Shown: in pieces, positions 45,655 through 55,032 of the stretch | Layout of the letters: the number at the start of each line of letters is the position of its first letter | Position numbering within the stretch: position 1 is the first letter of the stretch | Origin: Porpolomopsis calyptriformis | Taxonomy: Eukaryota; Basidiomycota; Agaricomycetes; Agaricales; Hygrophoraceae | Assembly: GCA_951640195.1 (NCBI GenBank) | Contig: OX621164.1 | Coordinates: forward strand, 787,098-851,097 | Direction of reading: 5' to 3' | DNA length: 64,000 nucleotides | Program-made: the position numbers and the translations under genes | The notes under the pieces: generated by a model | Told to the model about the DNA's origin: nothing | Seen by the model: only the letters and a program-made list of their open reading frames with translations | Databases searched by the model: none

Positions 45655-46880
45655 CTATTTTTCTGGAGCGGCCGGAGGGGCGCTCGGAATAGGAGTAGGG
45701 GATTCCTGAGTGAGTGGTTCAGCGACAGTAGTGGCACATCCAGAAGCCTTCTTTGAAGCAGAGGAACCAGACTTTGGACATTCCTTTGCCATATGGCCTG
45801 GGGATCCACAAAACATATACAAGTTATTATCCAAACGACGTTTTCGTTTGGCCGGAGTAAGCTTTCTGTCTTTTCCGAGCTTATCAGAGAGGTCAGGATG
45901 CTTCGGAGTTGAGGTAGTCAGAGTGGATTTCATAGGAGTTTTCTTGAAAGTAGAAGGAGTTGTTGGAGTTGAAGGCGGTTTAGGAGCATTCGTTGGAGGT
46001 GCCGGAGCATGACCGGAGTCCGCTTAAGCTCTCCTTTACATTCCCAATACCTAGCATCAATCGTTTGAGCTAACTCCTTCATAGCTACCAACATGGCTGG
46101 TTTTCCAACTTGAGACATTTGATCCTTGATTCAATCTGGAAGACCACGGTAAAAGATATGCTGCAGTGCTCCAATGTCCCATTGGACTTGAACTGCTAGC
46201 CTATTGAAGTGCACAATATATTTGGCAATCCGTTGATTATCGAACATCTTCAAGGATTCCAATTCTGCTTTGGCAGTTCCTATTGGATCCAAAGGTCTGA
46301 ATTGGTCCTGTAACTTGGAGCAGAACTCCGAGAAGTCCGAGAGGAACAACGGAGGGTTAGGAATAGTCTCCAAAAGGTAAGGTTTGAATAAAGATAACGC
46401 CATTCCCTTCAGAAATGACATAGCATAATTGACCTTAGCTTCATCGGAAGTAAACGCAGAAGGCCTATCCTTGAAATTCAATTGAAGTTGAACCAGGAAA
46501 GGTCAGAGTTTTATCGGATCAGAGCCGTCGAAAGGATCAGGCTCTCGGACTTTGGATTTTGTGGGTTTGGCTCCAGAAGAAGCTTGAGCGATGGTGGCAA
46601 TATTTTGAAAAGCCATGATCAATCTCTCTTCAGCTGTCTCCTGTTCCAGAGCTTCTTGAGTTGGCTGGACTTGAGGTGTTTCTTCAACCAAAGTTGATGC
46701 TTGACCTTGAGTAGTCTGCGGAGTTACAGGTTGTAACGGATTTTCTCGATCATGAAAAGCAGTAGGAAGCCTTTCAGATATATGCATAGTCAGAGACACA
46801 GGACTTGTTTCAGAGTTGGTCAGAGATAATCGACTTCTAGTTGAAAATCCCGTAAAAAGTTCAAGAGTACGTTGTGTCAT
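45655..46880 (-). pseudogene. E2 gag
   Basis: ATG 46880 lies 35 bases after the 5' LTR (MTQRTLELFTGF). Capsid-like blocks are DPFDGSDPIKL, FLVQLQLNFKDRPSAF, YAMSFLKGMALSLFKPYL and FNRLAVQVQWDIGALQHIFYRGLPD. TGA codons at 46503 and 46131 replace arginine. A one-base deletion near 46020 relative to E1 shifts the frame. The knuckle reads YMFCGSPGHMAKEC, so the first Cys of CCHC is Tyr (TGT to TAT); E1 keeps the Cys. It ends at 45655. Confidence 0.9.
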
Positions 46881-46902
46881 TGTGAATAAAAACCCGAGCT
46901 AG

Positions 46903-46913
46903 AGACAGAATAT
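46903..46913 (-). promoter_or_regulatory. Primer-binding site of E2, self-complementary
   Basis: ATATTCTGTCT on the minus strand, two bases from the LTR. It is fully complementary over 11 bases to AGACAGAATAT in the LTR (46982-46992), which lies 30-35 bases downstream of GTATATAAG. Confidence 0.7.
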
Positions 46914-46915
46914 AC

Positions 46916-47162
46916 TGTTAGGTCCGAAGTTTTGGAGTTGAATTCGGAGATCGGAGATGGATAAATGACAGGACTTAATCAATATTCTGTCTACAGATAC
47001 AGGGGAAAAATGCAGTACTTATATACCTGCTAGATAATTATATCTGAGACATAGTGATGACAGAGGACATCATAAGTAGGAAACATGTGAAAAGTACGGA
47101 GTGTTTGGAGTTGTCGGAGTTCATCGGAGTTCATCGGAGTTCGTCAGAACTGGGATGTAACA
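46916..47162 (-). repeat. E2 5' LTR
   Basis: 247 bp, partner of 33523-33769; on the minus strand it begins TGTTACATCCC and ends GGACCTAACA. TATA at about 47020-47027 (reversed). TCGGAGTTCA is repeated in the upstream part. It is flanked outside by GTATA. Confidence 0.95.
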
Positions 47163-47348
47163 GTATAACAATGCTCTGAATGCTACTACTGGGATATCCC
47201 CTTTTTTTGCCAACAAGGGTTATCATCCAAATATTTCAGTATACCCTGAGTGTGATCTTACTTCCGTTTGAGCCAGAGAATTCCACTCCGAACTCTGAAA
47301 TACCATCTCCAAAGCTCAAAAGCATTATCAGCATTATGCTGATTTAAA
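47163..47348 (+). pseudogene. E1 integrase fragment between E2 and the KDZ element
   Basis: Continues the frame of E1: NNALNATTGISPFFANKGYHPNISVYPECDLTSV, then stop and HYQHYADLK. It ends with GATTTAAA (47341-47348), the target duplicated by the KDZ insertion; the coding continues at 63707. Confidence 0.9.
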
Positions 47349-47364
47349 CACCTAAGGCAGCACT
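47349..47364. repeat. KDZ left terminal inverted repeat
   Basis: CACCTAAGGCAGCACT; the inner part (ACCTTATAGGTGGGG..., ACCTAACAGGT) continues to resemble the right end. Confidence 0.9.
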
Positions 47365-47576
47365 CTCACGTGCTTTTTTTGACCTTATAGGTGGGGTTTT
47401 TATGTAAGAAGAAATGTACCTAACAGGTCTAGTTCCCTGAGAGGTTCTTGCCTTAAAAAATAAAAAAAGAAATATGATGATTACCCAATTACATCTACCA
47501 ACCTCGCGATCACTTCACGAGAGGTTCAACACAACCTCTACTTCTATATATTATCTGTTGAATCTTGCATGCAATC

Positions 47577-48052
47577 ATGCGCACCAGTCGTGCTAACCAC
47601 CCTACAACCCCTGGCTTTGGGAAACACTATGCCAGCCCTCAAAAACCTCGGGACAAGAGGAAAATGATAACACACATTGAGATTCCCAGCCAAGCTTCAA
47701 GACGTCGAATCCTCCTAGCCAAGCTAAAAACTCTTCTACAACCAGTTGAAGGGCCTGATGTTCAACCTGACCGCCTTGACCAAATAGACGCCCTATGAGA
47801 TAAGTCTGATTGCGTGGAATGGGAATCAGGCATGGACATCGAAACAACTGTTTCTGACCCACCAGATTTTGTTCAAACCATTGATGTTGACGACCACACT
47901 CCCATGAAGTTGACTAATAACAAATGGCGAATGCTCCCAGATATGACTGCCTTCATTCTGTACAGTGCCTGGAAAACTCTACTACCCTCCCTTGTCCGCC
48001 CCCTCCTTATGTACCTAGAAACAACAACTGCTAGAGCTGTTCTGCCTCCAAC
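47577..48052 (+). pseudogene. KDZ transposase, N-terminal exon
   Basis: ATG 47577 (MRTSRANHPTTPGFG) follows a TATA-like TATATATT at 47545. The frame runs through a basic segment (SQASRRRILLAKLKTLLQP), TGA at 47797 where arginine (CGA) is likely, an acidic stretch (VDDHTP) and the helical WRMLPDMTAFILYSAWKTLLPSLVRPLLMYLE before the Cys domain. It is cut at 48052 by E4, whose TSD is CCAAC; the same frame resumes at 55033. This is the usual N-terminal region of Agaricomycete KDZ proteins, of unknown role. Confidence 0.75.
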
Positions 48053-48411
48053 TGTCAGAGATATATTTTTTCTTTTTCCTTTGCTTGTCTATTCCTATTT
48101 ACATCAGACAGTTTACATCAATAGCCACTTAGCCACCCAAGCTCCGCTTAGTAATAGAAGGTGACCAAGCTATATCTATATTTAGTCTACCATCACTCTC
48201 CTTATCTACATGACTCATCCATAGTCGTTACGACTCACACATAGTCAGTATGACTCATACTTAGCTAGTATATAAAGCTAGCAGTAGATAGACTTAGGAT
48301 AAGTCTGTTTCTTTCGTTAACACCCCAATCAGTAGTCTTCCAACCCTTTAAAACCCTACACCCAGAGCCTGAAGTAAAACCTTGCGATCAACCCTAGACT
48401 GCCGTCTAACA
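48053..48411 (+). repeat. E4 5' LTR
   Basis: 359 bp, TGTCAGAGATAT to GCCGTCTAACA. TATA box AGTATATAAAG at about 48268-48278 and the self-primer block AAGTCTGTTTCT at 48301-48312. Confidence 0.97.
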
Positions 48412-48423
48412 AGAAACAGACTT
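48412..48423 (+). promoter_or_regulatory. Primer-binding site of E4, self-complementary
   Basis: AGAAACAGACTT directly after the LTR. It is fully complementary over 12 bases to AAGTCTGTTTCT at 48301-48312, 13 bases if the last LTR base is counted. The 5' end of the RNA would lie near there, 25-30 bases after the TATA box, as in Tf1-type self-priming. Confidence 0.8.
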
Positions 48424-48591
48424 CCTTCTTGCTCACTCCACGCTATACAACCTCTACTCTGTCTGGCCAGTGCTGAAGGTCTTCACCCACCAGATCAATT
48501 TCACCACCCAGACATCAATATTGATTAGGCTTGCTCTCTCCCCTTGTATTCCCGTCAAGCCCCCCAATATCCAACTGCCACCATTCCACCA

Positions 48592-50010
48592 ATGGTTTTG
48601 ACTCGTTCATCATCCACTATCCCTCACCCTGCTATCCCTCTCTCCCAGGAAGGCTCTCTCCCTCCTGCCCCAGCTCCCATCCCTGACGAGACGGTTGACC
48701 CTGCCCAAGAAGAAGAAGAACAAGAACAAGAAGAACAAGCAGGTCCCTCTCACTCAAAAGGGAAAGGTCAAGCTGAGGACAATGATGAGGATGAAGAAGA
48801 AGATCCACGCGTAGCCTTCGAGATCATGAAGCAGGATTATCAACAATTGCTGCAGGTCCAACAAGACCAAGCGCAAGTGAGTCATAGAATCGAACAACAA
48901 CAACTTCAAGTATTGATAGCTAACCTCATAGGCCCCCAACCTGTCCCTGCCCCTCTTGGGCCATTTCCCCAACCCTTCCAAGCACCCCCAGTATTCCCGC
49001 AACCTGCCCCTGCCCCTGTCCCTGCCCCTGCCCCTGCCCCCGCCAAGATCAAGATGAACCCTCCTGACAAATTCTCTGGTGATCCCACCAAGCTCCGCAA
49101 CTTCCTGCGTCAAGTGAAGTTGAATCATTTGGGATGACCAGGAAGCTCAGAGGCTGACAAGATTATCTATGCCTTGTCATTTATGATCGGAGGAAATGCA
49201 GAACCATGGGCTGAGCGTCAAGTAGATGCTTACACAACGTTGAACTGGGTTGGTGCCAATTGGGCTGTCTTTGAACAAGCCCTCACCCAAGACTTTGGAG
49301 ACTTGGACCCCAAGTCAACTGCTCAACTGAAGATCAAGGATGTCAAGCAGTTCAACAAGAGCGCAGAGGAGTACAACATCAATTTCAATCGATGGGCCCA
49401 TGATACTGGATACGGACAAGAAGCTTTGGTGACTTTATATAAAGACAGACTCAACCCCTCCCTTTTGCGACAGATCTACCTCTCAGATCGTCAACCCGCC
49501 ACCCTCTTTGAATGGCAGTCTCGTGCTGCAGAACTTGACAGACGACATCAAGAATTCCTGGCTAGAACATCTTCTAAGCCCCAGACTCGTAACACTCGTA
49601 TCACCAACACCCCCTACCGACAAGGACCACCTGCTGGTCCCTCCACCTATTCCAACCCTGCTGCCCCCAGAATCAAACAAAAAGAAAAGCCTGCTTCACT
49701 AGGAGGAATTCCCAAAGGAGCATGTTTCAACTGTGGACGATTTGGCCACTTTGCCAGTTCTTGTCCCAATGCTCCTAGGACGAGTACTTCTGGTTCTGGA
49801 AGCCGCTCCTTCACCCCAGCAGCTAGAGGTCGTGGAGGAAAGAAACCCGGTCGAGGAAGAAACGTTCGAGTTCTAGAGACCTCAGCCTCGATTGAGGAGG
49901 TTAACTCCAATGAAGATTCTCATCAAGACTTCGAGAAGTGTGGTATTGTCAACTGGGAGCCTAGGAGGAAAGAAGAGCTGAAGAGAGCTTTGGAGAAACA
50001 GGGTTTTTGA
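48592..50010 (+). pseudogene. E4 gag (nearly intact)
   Basis: ATG 48592 (MVLTRSSSTIPHP) is the first in-frame ATG; an in-frame TGA lies upstream at 48523. Order: Pro-rich and Glu/Gln-rich region, a helical stretch (DYQQLLQVQQDQAQ), a PAPAPVPAPAPAPA repeat, capsid (MNPPDKFSGDPTKLRNFLRQV through FNRWAHDTGYGQEALVTLYKDRL), then CCHC CFNCGRFGHFASSC (49726-49767) and an Arg/Gly-rich tail. One TGA (49135) interrupts at HLG-PGSS, most simply CGA to TGA. It ends at TGA 50008, at the frameshift heptamer. Confidence 0.9.
50001..50007 (+). promoter_or_regulatory. Candidate -1 ribosomal frameshift heptamer of E4
   Basis: GGGTTTT read as CAG GGT TTT TGA in gag. The -1 frame continues without a stop for about 50 codons into the protease (until TGA 50163). 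The same ten bases end E3 gag. Confidence 0.7.
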
Positions 50011-53000
50011 ACAGTCTGGACAATAGCTCGTGCGTTGCGGACTCCTTTTCTATGTGTACCACTACCCCTATGCAATCTATTTCCCAAATTCTTGGTGCAC
50101 TTGATTCGAGCGAAGAAGCTTTAACCATACCCCTTTGGTTGGAAACCACAGACACTGGTAGATGAATTGCCGCCAGTGCATTGATAGACTCTGGCGCCTC
50201 TGGATGCTTTATAAACTGGAACTTCGTGCAGGAGCGCGATATCCCTTTTTATCAATTGGAAGGACCAATCCCTGTGCGGAACGCAGATGGGACAGACAAC
50301 CGAGGAGGTCCCATCGAATATGGTGTAGACCTGTGGATGGAGACGCTGGATTTTCCTAGGGAACGAACCCATTTGGAAGTGACAAATTTAGGAGTATGAT
50401 ACAGGTTATCCTCGGCTACCCGTGGCTCAAACGTAACGATCCCCTGGTTGACTGGAAGGCTGGAACACTGACTTCACGTCAGACTGTGGCCCCAACCAAG
50501 ACTTCTCAGGCTGGAGTGATAGTGTCACGAGTAGGCTCTACGTTGAATGGCGACTCCTACACCAAGATTATCAGACTGGTCTCACTGGGAGATCATGCAA
50601 GACCCACTACTGTGGAGGAAGATATGAAAAAGTATGTGCCAAAGAAATACTGGAGGCACTGGAAGGTGTTTATGAAGACTACCTTCGATGAACTTCCCCC
50701 ATGACAACCAGAATTTGACCATGCGATCGATCTCGAACCTACCTTTAGACCCAAGATCGGAAAGGTGTACAAACTCACTGAGTACAAACAGGGAAAGCTG
50801 AATGAATTCCTAGAGGAACAACTTGCAAGTGGACGAATACGACGATCAAACTCCAAACAAGCTGCCTCCTTCTTCTTTGCTGCCAAAGGTGAAGAAGTTA
50901 ATGCCCAAGGACAAGATGCTGGACTACGTCCAATCCAAGACTATCGCTATCTGAATGCTCACACAATCCCAGACGCCTATCCCTTACCTCTCATCTCTGA
51001 GATTATTCAACAGACCAAGTTATCAGAAGCGGAACTGGTCACAGTCATGGATATCTGATGGGGCTTTAACAATATTCATATCAAAGAAGGAGACGAATGG
51101 AAAGGAGCCTTCAACACTTGATGAGGGCTGTTCGAGCCCACCATTATGTTCTTTGGAATGCGAAACTCGCCTGCCTCCTTCCAATGAATGATTGACGTTC
51201 TCTTCAAAGAGGTTATCAATTCCAAGCAGGTCCATATCTATATTGACAATATCCTGATCATGGGAAAGGACCTCACTGAACTCACCTATTGGACGGAACG
51301 AACTCTAGAGATCATGGAGAAGAATCAACTGTCCTGTAAACCTGTCAAGTGCCAGTTCGAGAAAAAGGAAGTGATTTATCTGGGGATGATGATCTCAAAA
51401 GGCCACATTGTTATTAACCCCAAGAAGGTTGAGGCGATCAGAACCTGGCCTATCCCCCAGAAAAAACAAGATCTCCAATCCTTCCTTGGCACTGCCAACT
51501 TTTGGCGAAGGTTTATCAAGGATTACTCCCTGATTGCTCGTCCTCTCAATGAGCTCCTACGGAAGGATCAAGAATGGATTTGGACCCCTAGGCAACAACG
51601 TGCTTTTGACACCCTCAAGAATGCGCTTACCTCTGCTCCTGTTTTGAGAACCCCGAAGCCAGACCTTCCTTACCTTCTGGAGACGGATGCCTCTGGTGTT
51701 GCACTGGGTGCAGTCTTAACCCAGAAAGAGAATGACGAAGAAGATTGGCATCCCATTGGCTTCTACTCCAAGACCCTCCTCCCAGCTGAACGAAATTACC
51801 CCACCCATGACCAAGAGCTTTTAGCCATCATATCTGCCTTGAATGAATGGAGATACCTCCTGCAAGGGACACGGCAACCCATTATGATCAAGACTGACAA
51901 CCAGTCCCTCCAATACTTCATGACCAGTCACCAACTCTCTAGACGCCAGGCTAGATGGTCTGAGTTTTTAGCTTGCTTTTGGTTCAGAATCAGCTACCAG
52001 CCTAGAATCAAGAATAAGGCTGATGGACTCTCCAAACGTCCAGATCATTACCCGGAGTCTTATGAGGAGGTGGAGGACAAGGTCCTTCTGCCAAAAGAAC
52101 TTTTTGTCAATGCGCTTTTCATCAATGCAATTATCAGTTTATTGTCCCCCAACTTTTTATCCAAGCTTTGTTTTCATTCCCCCCTACCTCTCGAGATCAT
52201 GGCCAAAATTGAAGATCCCTCTTCCGGATACACCCACGTAGATGGCATTGTGCGCGATGCTGGAGATTGTATAGTTGTGCCAAAGGATGTATCTTTGCGC
52301 ACAGAAATTATTCGATTGACCCACGACACACCCACTGGTGGCCATCCCGGCATTGAGAAGACGAAGGAACTGCTCCTCCGTAATTATACATGGGAAGGTG
52401 CCCCACAAGATATCACCAATTACGTGAAGTCCTGCCTTGCTTGTCAACAGACCAAGGTTTATCCACAGAAACCCACTGGACTTCTCCAACCGTTACCCCC
52501 TCCTACTAAACCGTGGCAACAGATCACTGCTGATCTAATCATGGAACTCCCTAATTCAAAAGGATTTGATGCTATTCTAGTTGTGGTGGACAGATTCACC
52601 AAACGGGCTCACTTCATCCCAACAACTGGAAACCTGTCTGCTAAAGGAACTGCTGCGCTGTTTCAAGAACATGTCTGGAAGCACCATGGATGGCCAGAGA
52701 AGATCATTACTGATCAAGGAACCCAGTTCTCATCAAAATTCGCTATGTCATTGAACGAACTCCTAGGAACCACTTCTGGGCTTTCTACCGCCTATCACCC
52801 CCAAACAGATGGACAAACCGAACGAACCAATCAAGAGTTAGAGCAGTACGTATGGCTCTACACTAACTTCATGCAAGACGATTGGAAAGATTGGTTAGCT
52901 CCAGCGGAGTTCGCTTATAACAACCGAGAACATTCCTCCACTCACCAATCCCCCTTCTGGCTTGAATATGGCCGACACCCTCACACCCCCTTATCAGTTC

Positions 53001-53587
53001 CAACCCAAACCTCAAATCCCGATGCCTACAAGTTTTACGTGCAGCTCACTAGGGCTAGAGAGAACACTGAAGAGTCTCTCCAAAAGACCGCTAACTCAAT
53101 GAAGCTCTATGCTGATCGAAAACGTCAAAAGGAACCCACATTTTACAAAGGACAAAGGGTCTGGCTTGATGCCAAGAATTTGAAAACTGGCCGGCCCGTG
53201 AAGAAACTGGATGTCCGCTGGCTCGGACCTTTTATAATCCTAAAACAAGTATCACCTGTGGCTTACCGACTAAAGCTACCGCTGTTATGGAGGATTCATC
53301 CCATGTTTCACGTTTCACTACTCAAGGCTCTAGAAGAGAATCTCAATCTCCACCCCCCGATTGGAGAAGATGACAATCTCCGACCACCTCTGGATGTGAT
53401 CGAAGGAGAACCTGAGTATGAAGTGGAACGTATTTTGAATCACACCCCAGGAAAACGAAATCGACAATACTTAATCAAGTGGAAAGGCTACCCAATAGAG
53501 GCAGCTACCTGGGAACCACGATGGAACCTCAAGCACGCAAAAGATGTCTTGATGAATTATGAAAAGTCTATTCAAGCAGCGACTTAA
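50001..53587 (+). pseudogene. E4 pol: protease, RT, RNase H, integrase, chromodomain
   Basis: From the slip site in the -1 frame: leader (LDNSSC, CTTTP), protease LIDSGASGCFINWNF (50175-50220). A one-base deletion near 50395 shifts the frame before VILGYPWLKRNDP. RT has LRPIQDYRYLNAHTIPDAYPLP (50925) and IYIDNILIMGKD (51239-51274), so the catalytic YIDD is YIDN. TGA codons at 50163, 50702, 51056, 51119, 51122 and 51185 are at arginine positions. From 51188 to 53587 there is one open frame of 799 codons: RNase H (LLETDASGVALGAVLTQ, KTDNQSLQYF), zinc H2C2 (GGHPGIEKTKELLLR, CLACQQTK), integrase (VVVDRFTKRAHFIPT, ITDQGTQFSS, YHPQTDGQTERTNQELEQY) and a chromodomain (YEVERILNHTPGKRNRQYLI, WKGYPIEAATWEP) with the C-terminus SIQAAT. 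Confidence 0.95.
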
Positions 53588-53701
53588 CTCTCTTTCACGA
53601 ATACTACCGACATCACGATCGTTGAATCTCCTTTTCTCCTTTTCAATCTCCGACAATTATAAGGACTTCCCCTTTCCGACAATCATCAAAAGAAGCACGA
53701 A

Positions 53702-54394
53702 ATGCCCTGTGAGGTTCATTATGCCTGCAAGTCGACTGGGAGGCGTCCACCCTGAGGGAACCCCACTGCTTCTACCTCCAACCTTCCCCCTGATTCTTCT
53801 TCCTCCTCTTCCTCGTCCGACAGCGTCTTGGTTACCCGACGATTCAAGAAGCCGAGACGACGTACTGATACTATTGACAAGCCGGGATGAAATCGTATCT
53901 ACCAAGGGCTCCCCTTTGCCAAGGTCGAGCACCTATCTGGGTGCCCTGAGACCTACATCCCATTTATTTCTGGAGCACGTCAATGCGAACTCAACTACAA
54001 CCATCACTGGTACACATTCGACAAGGACAGCGACTTTGATGACAAGAAGAATCAACTCGAAGATTGGCTGGAGGCGTACCAAGTTGGGCGCCAACTTTTG
54101 ATAGTTATACCAGACCAGGATGAATCCGACGTCACCACCCCCACTATCCCTAAAGACCCCATCTTGCACCGTATTCATCGTGTTGCCAACCGACTCTATA
54201 CTGCCCGGAACGGGTACCGCTCGATGATGGATGCCAAGTACGAAAGGATCCTTGACCTGGAGGTGAATGCTGTGATGTGTAGGGAGCTGGCTGAAACTTG
54301 GTTGCGACGTGCCTGGGAGTTGGACGGCCGTTACTACTGGTTTGACCCAGATGGACACCTGCTTCAACCCCCAGTTTATGATGGCGCGACCTAG
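53702..54394 (+). pseudogene. E4 ORF3, sense, after pol
   Basis: The frame giving protein-like composition starts at ATG 53702 (MPCEVHYACKSTGRR) and ends at 54394 (PPVYDGAT-stop). It has a serine-rich segment (SNLPPDSSSSSSSSDS), a basic patch (TRRFKKPRRRTD), then GLPFAKVEHLSGCPETYIPF, an acidic helix DDKKNQLEDWLEAYQVGRQ and a C-terminal helical region (YERILDLEVNAVMCRELAET). TGA codons near 53750 and 53887 are where CGA is likely. Position and size match ORF3 of E3, though the sequences are hard to align beyond the position. Function unknown. Confidence 0.65.
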
Positions 54395-54673
54395 GGACCA
54401 CATGTTATTCCCAAATGATGGGTATTCCTTGCGCCTCCCTTCTGGATGTGTGGTTAGAGAAGGTGATATCTACTGGAGAGTTGAGGAAAAGTATACCTAG
54501 TGGATAGTCTTTGATCCGACATCTGTCCACTCATCCCTCCTCTTCATCGCTCACCCATCTCATCACCCCTCTACCCACCTCTACCATCCCTTTACACCTC
54601 CCCTTGACACCCTTCCTTCGCTTCGAAGGGTCTCCTCAAAATTCGGGATGAATTTCCTTTTTGTGGAGGTGAA

Positions 54674-55032
54674 TGTCAGAGATATATTTTTTCTTTTTCC
54701 TTTGCTCATCTATTCCTATTTACATCAGACAGTTTACATCAATAGCCGCTTAGCCACCCAAGCTCTGCTTAGTAATAGAAGGTGACCAAGCCATATCTAT
54801 ATTTAGTCTACCATCACTCTCCTTATCTACATGACTCATCCATAGTCGTTACGACTCACATGTAGTTAGTATGACTCATACTTAGCTAGTATATAAAGCT
54901 AGCAGTAGATAGACTTAGGATAAGTCTGTTTCTTTCGTTAACACCCCAATCAGTAGTCTTCCAACCCTTTAAAACCCTACACCCAGAGCCTGAAGTAAAA
55001 CCTTGCAATCAACCCTAGACTGCTGTCTAACA
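54674..55032 (+). repeat. E4 3' LTR
   Basis: 359 bp, TGTCAGAGATAT to GCTGTCTAACA, preceded by the purine tract GTGGAGGTGAA. Differences from the 5' LTR are C/T or G/A changes, mostly at CpG sites. Confidence 0.97.

Larger units (their letters stand above)
33523..47162 (-). mobile_element. Ty3 element E2 (chromodomain), TSD GTATA, nested host
   Basis: Two 247-bp LTRs (33523-33769 and 46916-47162) and GTATA at 33518-33522 and 47163-47167. Without E3 (36380-43203) and the solo LTR (44286-44644) the element is about 6.45 kb. Order on the minus strand: LTR, self-primer site, gag, protease, RT, RNase H, integrase, chromodomain, an antisense ORF, LTR. It lies in an older copy of its own family (E1). 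Confidence 0.95.
48053..55032 (+). mobile_element. Ty3 element E4 (chromodomain), full length, TSD CCAAC
   Basis: 6980 bp with two 359-bp LTRs and CCAAC at 48048-48052 and 55033-55037. Order: LTR, self-primer site, gag, -1 frameshift heptamer, protease, RT, RNase H, integrase, chromodomain, ORF3, LTR. The two LTRs differ at ten bases by hand alignment, all transitions. It sits in the KDZ transposase gene. A solo LTR of the family is at 44286-44644. Confidence 0.97.

Noticed and set aside
48412..48430. tRNA-primed primer-binding site after the LTRs
   Set aside because: The leaders do not start with a TGG-type tRNA 3' complement; each matches its own LTR instead.
49135..51187. Reassignment of TGA to arginine or another sense codon
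   Set aside because: TGA serves as the true end of E2 pol, E3 and E4 gag and ORF3, and the internal TGA codons match CGA in relatives, so CpG decay explains them without a changed code.
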